Below, one piece after another: positions 37,990 to 46,027 of a DNA stretch of 64,000 bases. Location: NCBI RefSeq assembly GCF_900142385.1, contig NZ_FRAQ01000001.1:930001-994000 (forward strand), written 5' to 3'. Numbering within the stretch: the first letter of the stretch is position 1; every line of letters starts with the position of its first letter. The notes below the pieces were generated by a model, which saw nothing but the letters and a program-made list of their open reading frames with translations, was not told where the DNA came from and did not search any database. The DNA comes from Marinobacter antarcticus (GTDB taxonomy: Bacteria > Pseudomonadota > Gammaproteobacteria > Pseudomonadales > Oleiphilaceae). Position numbers and translations under genes: made by a program.

Positions 37990-39582
37990 CTATTTCTGTA
38001 GGCGCTGTGCCAGGTGGGTGCTATTCCTTGCGGCTAATGCATAAACCGACAGCTGCGGATTGGCGCCAATACTGGTCGGGAAAACCGAAGCGTCGTGTAC
38101 GCTGAGATTGCTGACGTGATGGTGCTCGCCAAAACCGTTGACCACCGATTCCTCCGGGTTGCTTCCCATACCGCAGCCGCCCATCTGGTGTGCTGTGAAC
38201 AGGCGAACCCGATGGGGCTCCATGGCAAAGCCGTTAATAGCGGCTTTGGCAGCGGCCCAGCTGGAATACCAGTCGGAGTCCAGGTGCATCAGGCGAACCC
38301 GATCAGCGCCAGCTGCAAACTGAATTTCAGCCATGGTGTAAAAAGCGTTACGGAGGCCTTTCCAGAGGTAGTCAGTGATCGGGTAATCCAGCACCGGGCT
38401 GCCGTCATCACGAAGCGATACGGTGCCGCCGGGACTGTCCTCGTGAAAACCGTCCCGTAACAGCGCGATAACAGACTGCATCCACGGCAGGCCGGCCAGG
38501 TTTTTTGCCTGGGTGTCGCCGTGGCCGGGAATAACACCGGCAGACATGGCCGGGTGCAGCGGTGGCACTTCAAGCTTGTAGCCTACCTCACCATCCACGC
38601 CGTTACGGAAGTTGAACTCGTCGGAATAGATGGATTGGGGCGCGCCATAAAACGGATCTACCAGCTTCGGCATGTGCGCAACACTGGCGTTAACCGGGTG
38701 CAGAAACGAACGCTTGCCCACTCGCTCATAGGGGTCGGGCAGTTTGGAGCGTAATAGCAAGCCAGGCGAGCCTATGGCGCTGGCGGCTACCACAAAGTGC
38801 TTTGCTTTCAGCGTGACCTGAATGCCCGTCGGAGTAATGCCGTCGCTGGCCATGGCGCTGGCCTGCAGGGAGTCAATTCGATCCTGATTCATTACCAGTC
38901 GTTCGGCGCGCAGACCATGAAACAGCCGGGCGTTGTTGTCCAGTGCTCCGGGAATGGTGGTCATCAGCGCGCCCTGTTTCGCGTTGGTCGGGCAACCCAC
39001 GCCGCAGTACCCGAGATTCCAGCAACCTTTCACATTGCGCGGGATAATTTGCCAGCTGTAGCCGAGCTTTTCACAGCCCCGGCGCAACGCGTCGTTGTTG
39101 AGGTTCGGGTCCATCTCCCAGGGCGACATGGAGTGGCGCACTTCACGGCCGTCAAACCAGGGCGCCATGGCGTCCGGGCTCAGCGCCTCAAGGCCAAAAC
39201 GCTTGCCCCAGTAGTTGAGAGTTGCGTCTGGAGTGCGAAAGCTACTGGTCCAGTTGACCGTTGTTGAACCTCCCACACATCGGCCCTGCAGAATAGCAAT
39301 GGCACCGTCTTTGGTGACGCGGCTCATACCTTCCTGGTAAAGATTTGCATAGGACGTGAGTTCGTCCATTTTGAAGTCTTTCTGATAATACAGTCGGCCC
39401 TCTTCTACCAGGATGACGGAGAGACCGCTTTTGGCGAGAATTTCGGCCGTTGTGCCGCCGCCGGCGCCTGTTCCGACGATAACGACATCGGCTTCAGCCG
39501 TAATGTTTTCGGTAAGGGTGGCGCCATCGGTGACTTTCCAGCCGGATTCCAGGCCTTGGGCAATACGATCTTTGAAGGACAT
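37990..39582 (-). CDS. laoA: GMC-family long-chain alcohol oxidoreductase (LaoA-like)
   Basis: The 530-residue flavoprotein is predicted to oxidise long-chain alcohols to aldehydes. The N-terminal FAD motif reads VVIVGTGAGGGTTAEILAKSG (from about residue 33); the FAD loop GRCVGGSTTVNWTS and the C-terminal GMC signature with HQMGGCGMGSNPEESVVNGFG and the catalytic-type ASVFPTSIGANPQLSVYA follow. With the next two genes and the divergent TetR gene it reproduces the LaoABCR system described in Pseudomonas aeruginosa for alcohols from alkyl sulfates and alkanes. GGAG precedes the ATG by nine bases. No signal peptide; association with the membrane is probably through LaoB. Confidence 0.85.
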   Translation of the reverse strand: MSFKDRIAQGLESGWKVTDGATLTENITAEADVVIVGTGAGGGTTAEILAKSGLSVILVEEGRLYYQKDFKMDELTSYANLYQEGMSRVTKDGAIAILQGRCVGGSTTVNWTSSFRTPDATLNYWGKRFGLEALSPDAMAPWFDGREVRHSMSPWEMDPNLNNDALRRGCEKLGYSWQIIPRNVKGCWNLGYCGVGCPTNAKQGALMTTIPGALDNNARLFHGLRAERLVMNQDRIDSLQASAMASDGITPTGIQVTLKAKHFVVAASAIGSPGLLLRSKLPDPYERVGKRSFLHPVNASVAHMPKLVDPFYGAPQSIYSDEFNFRNGVDGEVGYKLEVPPLHPAMSAGVIPGHGDTQAKNLAGLPWMQSVIALLRDGFHEDSPGGTVSLRDDGSPVLDYPITDYLWKGLRNAFYTMAEIQFAAGADRVRLMHLDSDWYSSWAAAKAAINGFAMEPHRVRLFTAHQMGGCGMGSNPEESVVNGFGEHHHVSNLSVHDASVFPTSIGANPQLSVYALAARNSTHLAQRLQK

Positions 39583-39637
39583 GGTTGGTGGCTCCGTTAT
39601 AAGGCTAAAACAGCAGGGCAAGGCTGCAGGCTGAAAA

Positions 39638-40273
39638 TCAGGCGTCGCGGAATTGTGGCAGGGCTTGTACCGCCCACTCAGGCGGCCCGGGATAACCAGT
39701 AAGGTGCCAGTTCTCCTGGTAGCCGTAAAACGCCACGTTGCTGATTTTAGTGAGGGCCATGTAGCCGTTATTGAATAGCCCGATACTGCTTGAGCGCCAG
39801 CGCTCCAGAAATGCATTAGCCTGCTCTGTGGTGGCGTTGGGCCAGGATGACCAGACCCGTGCGATGGTGATCCGGGTAAAGCCGAAGTTGAGCAGATCAA
39901 AAAGTTGTCTGAGCTCTTTCTGGTTGGCCGGCCCGAATTTGTGAATGCCTGCATCAATGCGCTCGACCGTGCCGGCAATAACCATGCGCCTGGCGTTGGG
40001 TTGCTCTGGAAGCGCGGAACCGAGGATGGCCGGAAGCAGAGCTTCAAACAGATCGATATCATCAGTTGTCAGAAACCGGAACTGATAACGGGCGTCCATC
40101 CGCGTTTCAACGGCGCCAAGCCGGCCGGCCGGAGCTGTTGAGCATCCGCTAAGGCCGGCGGTTACACTGACGGTGCCCAGAAATAAGGCGCCACCCAGCC
40201 CGGTGCGCAGAAAGCTGCGCCGGTTCAGGGATAGAGGATCCTGTCCTTCGGGAGGGTCGAGGTAGTCGGTCAT
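39638..40273 (-). CDS. laoB: Tat-exported small subunit of the alcohol oxidation system (LaoB-like)
   Basis: The 211-residue protein has a twin-arginine signal (NRRSFLRTGLGG, residues 17-28) and a lipobox-like LSGC, then a helical domain similar to gluconate 2-dehydrogenase subunit 3 and other small partners of GMC flavoproteins. It lies 55 bases upstream of laoA and probably binds LaoA and helps deliver or anchor it at the membrane; that role is inferred from related pairs. The C-terminal part (NVAFYGYQENWHLTGYPGPP) is conserved in this subfamily. Confidence 0.78.
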   Translation of the reverse strand: MTDYLDPPEGQDPLSLNRRSFLRTGLGGALFLGTVSVTAGLSGCSTAPAGRLGAVETRMDARYQFRFLTTDDIDLFEALLPAILGSALPEQPNARRMVIAGTVERIDAGIHKFGPANQKELRQLFDLLNFGFTRITIARVWSSWPNATTEQANAFLERWRSSSIGLFNNGYMALTKISNVAFYGYQENWHLTGYPGPPEWAVQALPQFRDA

Positions 40274-40326
40274 AATTGGCTCGTTCTTGTTCTGTTTGTG
40301 GCGAGCGCCGGCGCGACGCAGGAGGC

Positions 40327-41772
40327 TTAGCGGATAAAGAATTTGTAAACCATTTTGTGGACGGATGTTCCGTAAGGAGGATAGACGAACTTTCCGCTGT
40401 TGAACTTCTGTTTGGCAAAAATGGCGCGCTGATGCGAGAAGGTCAGGAAGCCTTCCTTGCCGTGATAGTGGCCCATGCCGGAATCGCCTACACCACCAAA
40501 TGGCAGGTCGTCTTGAGCGACGTGCATCAGCGAATCGTTAATGCACATGCCGCCCGAGAGTGTGCTATCGATTACCTGATGCTGCTGGCTGCGATCGTAG
40601 CCGAAAAAATACAGTGCCAGTGGGCGCGGGCGATCATTAATGTACTGGATTGCCTCATCGAGACTGTCATAGCTCACGATCGGGAGGATAGGACCGAAGA
40701 TCTCATCCTGCATGAGCTTCATGTCTGGTGTGGTTTTCAGTACCAGTGTCACCGGGATCTTATGGGTACCGTCGCCCATGTTTTCCTGCGCCGGGTTGAT
40801 TTCGATCAGCTCTGCGCCCTTGGCTCTGGCATCCTCCAGGTAGCCTTGCAGGCGGCTGTACTGGCGCTCATTAATAATGGCTGTGTAGTCGTCGTTATCG
40901 CGCAGCGAAGGGTACATCTCCGAGAACTGGGCGCGGAACTCGTCTACGAAGGCCTGAGTGCGATCAGCAGGGCAGAGCACGTAATCCGGTGCCACGCAGG
41001 TCTGGCCGGCGTTGAATGCCTTGCCAAAAGCAATGCGCTGAGCCGCGTCCTCCATAGGGACATCGGGAGAAACGATGGCCGGTGATTTGCCGCCCAACTC
41101 CAGGGTAACCGGTGTCAGGTTTTCGGAAGCCGCGCGCATCACCAGTTTGCCAACGGAAGTGGAGCCGGTGAACAGCATGTGATCGAATGGCCGGGAGGAA
41201 AAGTCCGCAGCAACATCGGCTTCGCCATTGATAACCGACACCAGATCTTCCGGGAAGCTTGCCGCAATAAGCTCTTTGAACAGCGCAGAGGTGTGAGGTG
41301 TGAATTCGGACATCTTGATCATCGTGCGATTGCCTGCGGCAAGCGATGCAATCAGCGGCCCGACCGCCAGGTAAAGCGGGTAGTTCCACGGCACAATCAC
41401 GCCCACAACGCCTTTTGGCTGGTAACAGACCTTGTTGCTGGCGGGCTGGAACAGTATGGAAACGTGCCGGCGGGAAGGTTTCATCCAGCCTTCAAGGTTT
41501 TTCAGGGTGTAGTTGATGCCCTGAATTGAAGGCATGACTTCTGCAATCAGGGACTCGTCCCGCGAGCGGCATGAGAAATCCCGGTCTATGGCTTCCAGAA
41601 GGCGATCCTGGTAAGTCAGCAGAGCCTGCTTGAGGCGCTTCAGGTTTTCCTGGCGTTCCGTCAGCGACGGCGCCGGGTTATTGTGAAACGCCTTTTTCTG
41701 ATCCTCGAACACCCGGTGAGTATGCTGAATGTGTTTTTTGCTCTCAGTGAGCTGAACAACGCTGGCACCCAT
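40327..41772 (-). CDS. laoC: Aldehyde dehydrogenase, coniferyl-aldehyde-dehydrogenase type (LaoC-like)
   Basis: The 481-residue NAD(P)-dependent enzyme has Glu in VTLELGGKSPAIV and the catalytic cysteine in NAGQTCVAPDYVL, with the Rossmann-loop FTGSTSVGKLV. It belongs to the class 3 type with a hydrophobic C-terminal extension (VHKMVYKFFIR) that usually ties the enzyme to membranes, fitting oxidation of long fatty aldehydes. It is the first gene of the lao operon, 53 bases before laoB, and is divergent from laoR across a palindromic operator candidate. Confidence 0.88.
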   Translation of the reverse strand: MGASVVQLTESKKHIQHTHRVFEDQKKAFHNNPAPSLTERQENLKRLKQALLTYQDRLLEAIDRDFSCRSRDESLIAEVMPSIQGINYTLKNLEGWMKPSRRHVSILFQPASNKVCYQPKGVVGVIVPWNYPLYLAVGPLIASLAAGNRTMIKMSEFTPHTSALFKELIAASFPEDLVSVINGEADVAADFSSRPFDHMLFTGSTSVGKLVMRAASENLTPVTLELGGKSPAIVSPDVPMEDAAQRIAFGKAFNAGQTCVAPDYVLCPADRTQAFVDEFRAQFSEMYPSLRDNDDYTAIINERQYSRLQGYLEDARAKGAELIEINPAQENMGDGTHKIPVTLVLKTTPDMKLMQDEIFGPILPIVSYDSLDEAIQYINDRPRPLALYFFGYDRSQQHQVIDSTLSGGMCINDSLMHVAQDDLPFGGVGDSGMGHYHGKEGFLTFSHQRAIFAKQKFNSGKFVYPPYGTSVHKMVYKFFIR

Positions 41773-41862
41773 GGTGTCCTCCTTTCGGCGCCGTCGCTCC
41801 GCGGCGGCAGCCTTTGTTTTATGTTGGCGGAAAAACGCTCAATTTGCACTGGGGAGTATTAT

Positions 41863-41878
41863 TAGAGTATATACTCTA
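41863..41878. promoter_or_regulatory. Candidate LaoR operator between laoC and laoR
   Basis: TAGAGTATATACTCTA is a perfect 16-bp dyad in the 177-base gap between the divergent laoC and laoR genes. A further GAGTATT half-site lies nine bases to its left. Its position suits one TetR dimer pair repressing both promoters. Confidence 0.6.
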
Positions 41879-41949
41879 GGTAGTCAAGCGGGACCCAATG
41901 GCGAGTCAGGCCATGTGTGACCTGTAAAACAACAAACGCCGATGAGCTT

Positions 41950-42630
41950 ATGAAGACCAGAGACAAGATACTGCTGTCCAGCCTTGAGCTGTTTAATGAA
42001 CAGGGCGAGCGAGACGTTACAACGAACCATATAGCTGCGTACCTGGCAATTTCGCCGGGCAATCTTTATTACCACTTCCGCAACAAGTCCGACATTATTT
42101 ACGAGATATTCCAGGAATACGAAAAACTGGTGGATTTTTATCTGGATATCCCGGAAAACCGGACCATGACGCTGGACGATATGACGTTTTATCTGGAGTC
42201 GGTGTTTGATGGGCTTTGGAGCTACCGGTTTTTCCACCGGGATCTGGAATACCTGCTGGACAGAGATCCGCGCCTGCGCAACGACTATCGGGAATTTACC
42301 AACCGATGTCTCGCGGCTATAAGCCGGATATTCGAGAAGCTGGCAGATGCAGGCATCATAGAACCGCAGCCGGAATCTCTCCGGGCGGCTATGTCGCTGA
42401 ATGTCTGGCTTGTGATCACCAACTGGATGGCATTTCTGAAGACCGCCCATGCGGCGAAAGCCTCCGCCAGCCTGACCCTTCATGAACTGAAGCAGGGAAT
42501 TTATCAGGTGCTGACGCTTGAGGTTCCGTACCTGACACCGGCTTACCGTGAACAGGTTATGGTGCTGCGGGAGAAGTACCGGCCAACAATGCCGGAGCAA
42601 GAAGAGGAGCGTGATGTCTCGGTGTTCTGA
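41950..42630 (+). CDS. laoR: TetR-family regulator of the lao operon (LaoR-like)
   Basis: The 226-residue protein has an N-terminal helix-turn-helix (TTNHIAAYLAISPGNLYYHFRNKSDIIYEIF) and a mainly helical C-domain of about 170 residues. It is transcribed away from laoCBA. In Pseudomonas, LaoR represses the lao genes and is released by acyl-CoA; the same is assumed here. The ATG at MKTRDKIL is preferred over a GTG eleven codons upstream that adds residues unlike TetR proteins; ribosome sites are weak for both. Confidence 0.82.
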   Translation: MKTRDKILLSSLELFNEQGERDVTTNHIAAYLAISPGNLYYHFRNKSDIIYEIFQEYEKLVDFYLDIPENRTMTLDDMTFYLESVFDGLWSYRFFHRDLEYLLDRDPRLRNDYREFTNRCLAAISRIFEKLADAGIIEPQPESLRAAMSLNVWLVITNWMAFLKTAHAAKASASLTLHELKQGIYQVLTLEVPYLTPAYREQVMVLREKYRPTMPEQEEERDVSVF

Positions 42631-42640
42631 AAACGCCACT

Positions 42641-42688
42641 TTCCGGGCCGAAACGCAGGTGACAATTTAACTGGCCCGGAACCTTTTG
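42641..42688 (+). terminator. Terminator-like hairpin after laoR
   Basis: TTCCGGGCC pairs with GGCCCGGAA over a 23-base interval, 11 bases after the laoR stop, and CCTTTT follows. Its right arm also forms the -35 region of the promoter candidate for the downstream RNA. Confidence 0.45.
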
Positions 42689-42705
42689 CGGGAGAGCCTG
42701 TCATA
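42678..42705 (+). promoter_or_regulatory. Candidate RpoE/AlgU-type promoter of the engB-side sRNA
   Basis: GGAACCT and GTCATA are 15 bases apart. The envelope-stress sigma consensus is GGAACTT with a GTCTAA-like element 15-16 bases later, so the -35 differs at one position and the -10 at two. The neighbouring dsbA gene has a similar and even better site. Confidence 0.45.
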
Positions 42706-42711
42706 TTGAGT

Positions 42712-42820
42712 GGCGCCGGCAATCCGGACATTTCTGGCGTCCCCTGAGTGAGTTCTCAGGTTTTAGCACGTCGCAAACCCTGACGTTTTACCGGCCTGTT
42801 TTTTCACAGGCCGGTTTTTT
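42712..42820 (+). ncRNA. Candidate small RNA at the Spot 42/ErsA locus
   Basis: A stretch of about 109 bases with no coding potential ends in a strong terminator and starts just after an RpoE-like promoter. It can fold into GGAC/GTCC, then CCTGAG-TGAGTT-CTCAGG (42743-42760), then a single-stranded TTTTAGC run suited to Hfq, then the terminator stem. It is transcribed toward engB, which runs the opposite way. This is the position of the sRNA Spot 42 beside yihA/engB in enterobacteria and, as I recall, of ErsA, an AlgU-dependent sRNA, in Pseudomonas. Ends are approximate. Kinship with ErsA is inferred from place and promoter, not from an alignment. Confidence 0.55.
42790..42820 (+). terminator. 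Intrinsic terminator of the candidate sRNA
   Basis: ACCGGCCTGT pairs with ACAGGCCGGT around TTTTTC, and the stem is followed by TTTTT, so it works on the plus strand. On the minus strand no T run follows, so it does not serve engB. The closest plus-strand gene, laoR, ends 160 bases earlier, which is why a separate transcript is suspected. Confidence 0.85.
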
Positions 42821-42825
42821 CTGTG

Positions 42826-43464
42826 TTATCCCCGCGCCTCTTCGGAACCTTCCAGCCAATTGATCAGCGCCGCCCGGCACTCATCAACGCCGCGCTTTGA
42901 GGTGGATGAAAACATGATAAGGTGTTTAACACAGGTGAATGCCTCAAGCCTGCGGGTAATGTCCAGCATGCTGTTTTTCGCCTGACCGAATTTGAGTTTG
43001 TCGGCTTTGGTTGCCAAAATCATCAGTGGCAGCTTGTTATGCTCGCACCATTCCACCATCATTTGGTCAAAATCAGTAAGCGGGTGGCGAATATCCATAA
43101 CCAGAACCAGGCCTCGCAGGCAACGGCGGTCGTTCAGGTAATGCCCGAGGTGTTTCTGCCAGTCGTCTTTCATATCCCGGGATACTTTCGCGTAGCCATA
43201 TCCGGGCAGATCCACCAGTCGGGTATGCTCACGGTTCAGGGAGAAAAAGTTAATCAGGCGTGTGCGCCCTGGGGTTTTACTGGTTCGGGCCAGCTTGCCA
43301 ATCGCAGTGATTGCGTTCAGAGCGCTGGATTTTCCGGCGTTCGAGCGCCCGGCAAAGGCGACTTCAGCGCCCGTGTCTGGCGGGCAGTCTTCCAATCTGG
43401 GCGCGCTGACAAGGAACCGGGCGCTGTTAAAAGAGAGGCTTTTTTGAGTCAGATCAGAGTCCAC
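42826..43464 (-). CDS. engB: Ribosome biogenesis GTP-binding protein EngB (YihA/YsxC)
   Basis: EngB is an essential small GTPase needed for assembly of the large ribosomal subunit. The 212-residue protein shows all G motifs: P-loop GRSNAGKSSALN (39-50), the switch Thr in SKTPGRTRLINFF, DLPGYGYAK, and TKADKL. GTG appears to be the start, with GGAAAG about nine bases upstream. It is divergent from the cytochrome c4 gene and converges with the candidate sRNA. Confidence 0.95.
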   Translation of the reverse strand: MDSDLTQKSLSFNSARFLVSAPRLEDCPPDTGAEVAFAGRSNAGKSSALNAITAIGKLARTSKTPGRTRLINFFSLNREHTRLVDLPGYGYAKVSRDMKDDWQKHLGHYLNDRRCLRGLVLVMDIRHPLTDFDQMMVEWCEHNKLPLMILATKADKLKFGQAKNSMLDITRRLEAFTCVKHLIMFSSTSKRGVDECRAALINWLEGSEEARG

Positions 43465-43507
43465 AGCGGTTGGCTTTCCTTTGGATTTCAGTTATCAGGG
43501 ATTAATG

Positions 43508-43513
43508 TATAAT
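43508..43513 (+). promoter_or_regulatory. -10 element (TATAAT) before the cytochrome c4 gene
   Basis: A perfect TATAAT lies in the engB-cytochrome c4 gap. No good -35 stands 16-18 bases upstream, so an activator would be needed. The leader to the cytochrome start would be about 120 bases. Confidence 0.35.
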
Positions 43514-43637
43514 GCTACACCAATTCCGGGCGGTACGCTTGGCGTAACCGCTGTCAGTCCCGGTTTTGAGCCTGACTGGTCAGCGCCTGCCGGCTGCACA
43601 CAAAGAATATTTTCGAGATGAGAGAAGCGGAGCGAGC

Positions 43638-44246
43638 ATGAAGAAACTGATCGCAGGGTTTGTTTTCGGCGTAGGCCTTACAGCCATGGCGCACGGAGCA
43701 GGAGATCCTGAAGCGGGCAAGCAGAGTGCAGCGGCCTGTCAGGCGTGTCATGGCCAGGGTGGAGCGAAGCCGATTATGGGCGTCTATCCAAAAATATCCG
43801 GGCTGGGTGAAAAGTATATGTATAACCAGCTGGTGGCCATTCAGGAAAATGCTCGCGCTATTCCGGAGATGACCGGCCAGCTTGATGGTAAATCCAAGCA
43901 GGATCTTCAGGATCTGGCAGCGTATTTTGCAACGCAGGATATGGGCGTCAGCCAAGCAGATCCGGAGCTGGTAGAGAAAGGCGCTGCGGTATATCGTGGT
44001 GGTAATATGGCTTCCGGCGTTCCGGCCTGTGCTGGCTGCCACAACCCACGGGGTAAGGGTAACGAACCTGCGGGGTTCCCGCACCTTGGTGGGCAGAATG
44101 CTGAATATCTGACCAAGCAGCTGAATGCCTACCGTGACGGTACTCGAGCCAACGGTTCTAACGCGGCCATCATGATGGACGTTGCGTCCAGATTGACGGA
44201 TGCAGAGATTGAGGCCGTTGCCAGTTACATTTCCGGCCTGAACTGA
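43638..44246 (+). CDS. Dihaem cytochrome c4
   Basis: This periplasmic or membrane-attached electron carrier serves terminal oxidases such as cbb3. After a signal peptide (MKKLIAGFVFGVGLTAMAHG) the 202-residue protein has two homologous cytochrome c domains, with haem sites CQACH (34-38) and CAGCH (131-135) and axial Met residues expected in the IPEMTG and NAAIMMD regions. Length and two-domain form match cytochrome c4 of pseudomonads. GGAG precedes the ATG by six bases. It ends at a strong terminator before dsbA. Confidence 0.93.
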   Translation: MKKLIAGFVFGVGLTAMAHGAGDPEAGKQSAAACQACHGQGGAKPIMGVYPKISGLGEKYMYNQLVAIQENARAIPEMTGQLDGKSKQDLQDLAAYFATQDMGVSQADPELVEKGAAVYRGGNMASGVPACAGCHNPRGKGNEPAGFPHLGGQNAEYLTKQLNAYRDGTRANGSNAAIMMDVASRLTDAEIEAVASYISGLN

Positions 44247-44265
44247 TTCAGTAGTTCGGCGCCTG

Positions 44266-44293
44266 AAAAACCCCGCCTTGCGCGGGGTTTTTT
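44266..44293 (+). terminator. Intrinsic terminator after cytochrome c4
   Basis: CCCCGC and GCGGGG enclose a CTTGC loop, flanked by A5 and T6. The T run serves the plus strand, 20 bases after the cytochrome stop. Confidence 0.92.
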
Positions 44294-44322
44294 GTCTTTC
44301 GATCCTGTAATCCATGAATGGT

Positions 44323-44350
44323 GGAACTTTTCAGGTTCGGCGGGTCATAA
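44323..44350 (+). promoter_or_regulatory. RpoE/AlgU-type promoter candidate of dsbA
   Basis: A perfect GGAACTT is followed after 15 bases by TCATAA, close to the envelope-stress sigma factor pattern. Transcription would begin about 33 bases before the dsbA ATG. Envelope-stress control of dsbA has been reported in Pseudomonas, as I recall. Confidence 0.55.
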
Positions 44351-44389
44351 TCCCCCTATAACGACATTCATATAATCTGGAGATATTCC

Positions 44390-45025
44390 ATGTTCCGAGC
44401 GCTCAGAACGATCGGCTTGCTGCTAACAGCCTTGGCAGTATTCGGCCAGGCCAATGCGGCCGACTGGAAGGAAGGTACGCACTACAAAAAACTGGACACC
44501 CCCGTGCACACAGCAACCGATTCCGGCGTTGAGGTGGCGGAGGTCTTCTGGTACGGCTGTCCGCATTGCTACAATTTCAAGCCGCTGGCAGAGAGCTGGG
44601 AAGCAAAGGCTCCGGATTATGTAAACTATGTGCGAATTCCCGCCGCCCTGGGCCGCTCCTGGGAGCCACACGCTCGGGCCTTCTATGCGCTTGAAGCCAT
44701 CAATGCTCTGGATAAATTGCACGATGCTTTGTTTGATGCTCTGGCAGGTCAGCATCTGCCTCTTAATGATGGAGAGTCCCTGGCTGATTTTGTTGCTGAT
44801 CATGACGTGGATCGCGATGAATTCCTTGATAGCTACAATAGCTTCGGCGTAAATGCCCGCATGCAGCAGGCGCAGTCAAAAATCCGGGGTGCGCGTGTTA
44901 CCGGTACACCGACTATGCTGGTAAATGGCAAGTACACGGTCAGCGCATCCATGGCGGGTAGCCTTGAGGCGATGCTGGAGGTTGTCGATTATCTGGTTGA
45001 GAAAGAGCACGCTGCGGAACAATAA
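44390..45025 (+). CDS. dsbA: Thiol:disulfide interchange protein DsbA
   Basis: DsbA introduces disulfides into proteins in the periplasm. The 211-residue protein has a signal peptide ending AANA-like (GQANA/ADW), the active site CPHC (Cys57, Cys60) in EVFWYGCPHCYNF, the helical insertion, and the cis-proline loop VTGTPTMLVNG. Length agrees with the family. CTGGAG precedes the ATG. The next gene follows 68 bases later in the same direction. Confidence 0.96.
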   Translation: MFRALRTIGLLLTALAVFGQANAADWKEGTHYKKLDTPVHTATDSGVEVAEVFWYGCPHCYNFKPLAESWEAKAPDYVNYVRIPAALGRSWEPHARAFYALEAINALDKLHDALFDALAGQHLPLNDGESLADFVADHDVDRDEFLDSYNSFGVNARMQQAQSKIRGARVTGTPTMLVNGKYTVSASMAGSLEAMLEVVDYLVEKEHAAEQ

Positions 45026-45093
45026 AGTATTGCTCCGCCGGGAAGCTTATTCACTCGCAGGGTTATCAAGCGGGGCAGGGCAGCAGGTTGTCT

Positions 45094-45954
45094 ATGTATA
45101 AACGCTTCAGGAAGCGGCTGGACGGTATTATCAGTGCCCGGGACGAGCCGAAAGGCTCGAACTCGGGTCTGGAGCATGTGCCTGCGTTTGAGCCCCAGCG
45201 TTATCTCAGGCTGCTGACGTTCAACATACAAGTGGGGATCAGCACGTCCTCCTATCGCCACTACGTAACTCGAAGCTGGCAGCATTTTCTTCCCCATCGC
45301 AACCGTATTCAAAACCTGGATCGCATAGCGTCCCTGCTGAGTAACTACGATGTGGTCGCTTTGCAGGAGTGCGATGGCGGGAGTCTGCGCAGTGGGTACA
45401 TCAATCAGGTGCAGTATCTCGCTGAGGCGGCGGGAATTCCCTACTGGCATCAGCAGCTGAACCGCAACCTGGGGCAGCTTGCCCAGCACAGCAATGGCTT
45501 GCTCAGCCGGTTCCGGCCGCTGGACGTTACAGAATACAAGTTGCCGGGGCTGATTCCGGGGCGTGGCGCCATCGTTGCCCGATACGGCACCGAAGAGGAC
45601 CCTCTGGTCCTGGTGCTGATGCATCTTTCGTTGAGCAAGGCGGCGCAGCAGCGTCAGCTCGGCTTTATCAGTGAGCTGATTTCAAAGTATCGGCATGTGA
45701 TTCTGATGGGGGATATGAACAACCACGCTGAGGAGCTTCTGACCCGGACTCCGCTCAGGAACACCGATCTGGTGCCTCTGCCTGATACTGCGCACAGTTT
45801 TCCGAGCTGGCGTCCTGAAAAAGCGCTTGACCATATTCTGGTGAGTCCTAGCCTGCAGATCCGGCGCGCGGAAGTGGTGAGCTATCCTATGTCAGACCAT
45901 TTGCCGATCGCCATGGATATTGCACTTCCGGATGGGTATCTGGAAAAGTTCTGA
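45094..45954 (+). CDS. Endonuclease/exonuclease/phosphatase family protein
   Basis: The 286-residue protein has the metal-dependent EEP fold motifs in order: LLTFNIQVG (metal Asn), VVALQECDGG (metal Glu), HSNGLLSRF, LMGDMNNH, LDHILVSP and the terminal SDHLPIAMDI with the catalytic Asp-His. Substrate cannot be decided between nucleic acid and phospholipid or inositol phosphates. No signal peptide is seen, though the first residues are basic. A gene of this family beside dsbA is also found in P. aeruginosa, as I recall. Confidence 0.85.
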   Translation: MYKRFRKRLDGIISARDEPKGSNSGLEHVPAFEPQRYLRLLTFNIQVGISTSSYRHYVTRSWQHFLPHRNRIQNLDRIASLLSNYDVVALQECDGGSLRSGYINQVQYLAEAAGIPYWHQQLNRNLGQLAQHSNGLLSRFRPLDVTEYKLPGLIPGRGAIVARYGTEEDPLVLVLMHLSLSKAAQQRQLGFISELISKYRHVILMGDMNNHAEELLTRTPLRNTDLVPLPDTAHSFPSWRPEKALDHILVSPSLQIRRAEVVSYPMSDHLPIAMDIALPDGYLEKF

Positions 45955-45970
45955 GTCACCCACAAAGGAA

Positions 45971-46016
45971 GCATCCACAAAAAAACCCGGCAATTGCCGG
46001 GTTTTTTTGTGGATGC
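45971..46016. terminator. 46-bp perfect palindrome, bidirectional terminator
   Basis: The sequence is exactly self-complementary over all 46 bases: GCATCCAC, seven A, CCCGGCAA and the mirror half. Both strands give a GC stem followed by a T run. It separates the convergent EEP gene and rpmG. Confidence 0.92.
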
Positions 46017-46027
46017 CGGATCAGTAG

